Assembly: GCF_001625215.2 (NCBI RefSeq)
Contig: NC_030382.2
Coordinates: forward strand, 33,466,610 to 33,530,609
Origin: Daucus carota subsp. sativus
Lineage: Eukaryota; Streptophyta; Magnoliopsida; Apiales; Apiaceae
DNA: 64,000 bases
Direction of reading: 5' to 3'
Part shown: positions 63,301-64,000 of the stretch, piece by piece
Position numbering within the stretch: the first letter of the stretch is position 1
Layout of the letters: every line of letters begins with the position of its first letter
Program-made: the position numbers and the translations under genes
Notes under the pieces: model-generated
Seen by the model: the letters and a program-made list of their open reading frames with translations, nothing else
Told to the model about the DNA's origin: nothing
Databases searched by the model: none

Positions 63301-64000
63301 TTATTTTTTGCTCAATTAGTCCACACTACACAAAATTTAGCACTAACTTAGATGTCGAGGTGTAGCTTTGATAATTTGATTATTAATATATTTCCTTCCA
63401 CTCATATTTTCTATCTAAAAGATCGAGACTTTTTGTTATCTGGTTAGCAACACAAAGTCTTTTCCGTATGTATGTAGGCTTCTCAGAGGCCCTTTTAAAG
63501 AAATTTATTATTTAATTTTCTATGAGTTGGTTATTCAACAACGGAAATGGTGCGATTAATCGCGATTAATCATGATTTTAACAACACTGTGTAGCAACGC
63601 CATGTGTAGCAATGCCAGACCTCTTGCTGCTGAGTTAGTAAATAGAAAATTCATGTCGTCTTGCCTCACCTTTCGCCTTGTATAACTCACATTGATGCAA
63701 TATTGGTTTAACTTGTGTGCAAGTAGAGAAAATCATCTATTTCTTAAGACGAGCAAATCTTGTGTGTATTTTTGTACCTGGAGCCTAAAAGCTTTCTTGG
63801 GCACTTGACGTCTTGAGATATTCTTAATCTGCAATCAATCTAAATTGAATATTGTGATTGTGATGTTTCTTCGTCTGTTCTGATATTTTACACAGAGAAT
63901 AACAGGGCTGCTATTTAGCATTGGAAAAAAGGTAGAAGTGTCTTTTTCAAGAGTAGAGCATAGTGAAGTTTGGTTCCCGGCAATTGTACAAGAAGACACA
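60336..64000 (+). CDS. Agenet/Tudor-like domain protein (DUF724 type), first two exons; continues past window
   Basis: Exon 1 (60336-60782, phase 0, 149 codons) and exon 2 (63896->64000) join in frame across a 3.1-kb intron (CAG/GTATC .. ACACAG/AGA). Exon 1 encodes two tandem Agenet folds. The first is about residues 8-73: ARVEVTSEEEGFTGAWYLAK, then IDPFPRKRPNQFYVQYETLL and CSLVRPIPP. The second is about 82-135: DDAVDAFYKDGWWTGVI, FEVTFSNPP, LRLHRDW. Exon 2 opens a third (IGKKVEVSFSRVEHSEVWFP then AIVQED). Plant DUF724 proteins have such Agenet arrays followed by a coiled C-terminal domain. Agenet domains are Tudor relatives that bind modified histones or other proteins. The start ATG is the first in a good context after the MITE. 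Confidence 0.88.
60783..63895 (+). other. Large first intron of the Agenet gene
   Basis: 3113 bp. It contains the hAT-like element 61786-62596 and a TA/TGTA microsatellite (63055-63101). Related AAAGCCCAA..CAAGCCCATAT phrases occur at about 61655-61690 and 62715-62790. No other gene seen. Confidence 0.6.
61786..62596. mobile_element. hAT-like element with GCGC-rich ends (811 bp)
   Basis: Ends CAGTGTTGTGAAAAGCGTGC and (reverse complement) CAGTGTTATCGAAAGCATTA; imperfect 8-bp flanks GCACCTGC / GGAGCTGC. Subterminal runs of AAGCGCGC/GCGCTTTGCGC. An acidic stretch (about 62112-62250: DEDDEEEEHEFEF, a stop, then DFEDVDFSEDDFAED) may be the tail of a lost transposase; that is a guess. Confidence 0.6.

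Overview
The window is nuclear DNA of a flowering plant, most likely a dicot. It is AT-rich and has intron-split genes with GT..AG borders. It carries plant-only families: a group I SHAGGY-like GSK3 kinase, class II cytosolic small heat-shock proteins, a pectin methylesterase, a UGT75-like glucosyltransferase and an Agenet/DUF724 protein. It also holds many plant transposons. Species cannot be fixed from the sequence.

Gene layout, left to right: the last six exons of a GSK3/SHAGGY-like kinase (97-1386, +); a class II sHSP (3847-4308, -); ADP-ribosylation factor 1 (9930-12584 coding, +, with a leader intron); a five-exon pectinesterase (14879-17042, +); a single-exon conserved protein of unknown function (17734-18690, +); a second and a third class II sHSP (19796-20221, + and 25925-26386, +); a single-exon glycosyltransferase (34945-36333, +); and the first exons of an Agenet-domain gene running off the right edge (60336->64000, +). 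The three sHSP genes form a small heat-inducible cluster. Copies 1 and 3 are an inverted duplicate including promoter and 3' flank. All three promoters share a 20-bp element next to heat-shock-element-like repeats.

The space between genes is filled by transposons, many of which can be bounded to the base by target-site duplications (TSDs). There are two Copia elements (21304-24664 and 26751-31697, both minus strand, 5-bp TSDs CACAT and AGAAT) between and beside the sHSP genes. There are CCGG-rich non-autonomous hAT-like elements with 8-bp TSDs (32682-33398, 36979-37672, 37850-38225, 38558-39544), two MULE-like elements with 9-bp TSDs (56488-57366, 58465-59688), PIF/Harbinger-type MITEs with TAA/TTA TSDs, two Stowaway-like MITEs with TA TSDs, Helitron ends, and retrotransposon gag, RT and RNase H relics.

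The most unusual features are: (1) a perfect-looking 5.28-kb head-to-tail tandem duplication (44259-49540 and 49541-54824) of a nested Helitron/Harbinger/MITE block, differing by one TA unit; (2) a Copia element whose leader and gag/protease region is replaced by what looks like the interior plus one LTR of a TRIM element, joined at the tRNA-Met primer-binding sequence; (3) the inverted sHSP duplicate with about 16 silent but only one replacement difference. I saw no CRISPR, operon, rRNA or complete tRNA gene, and no clearly new biochemical system.
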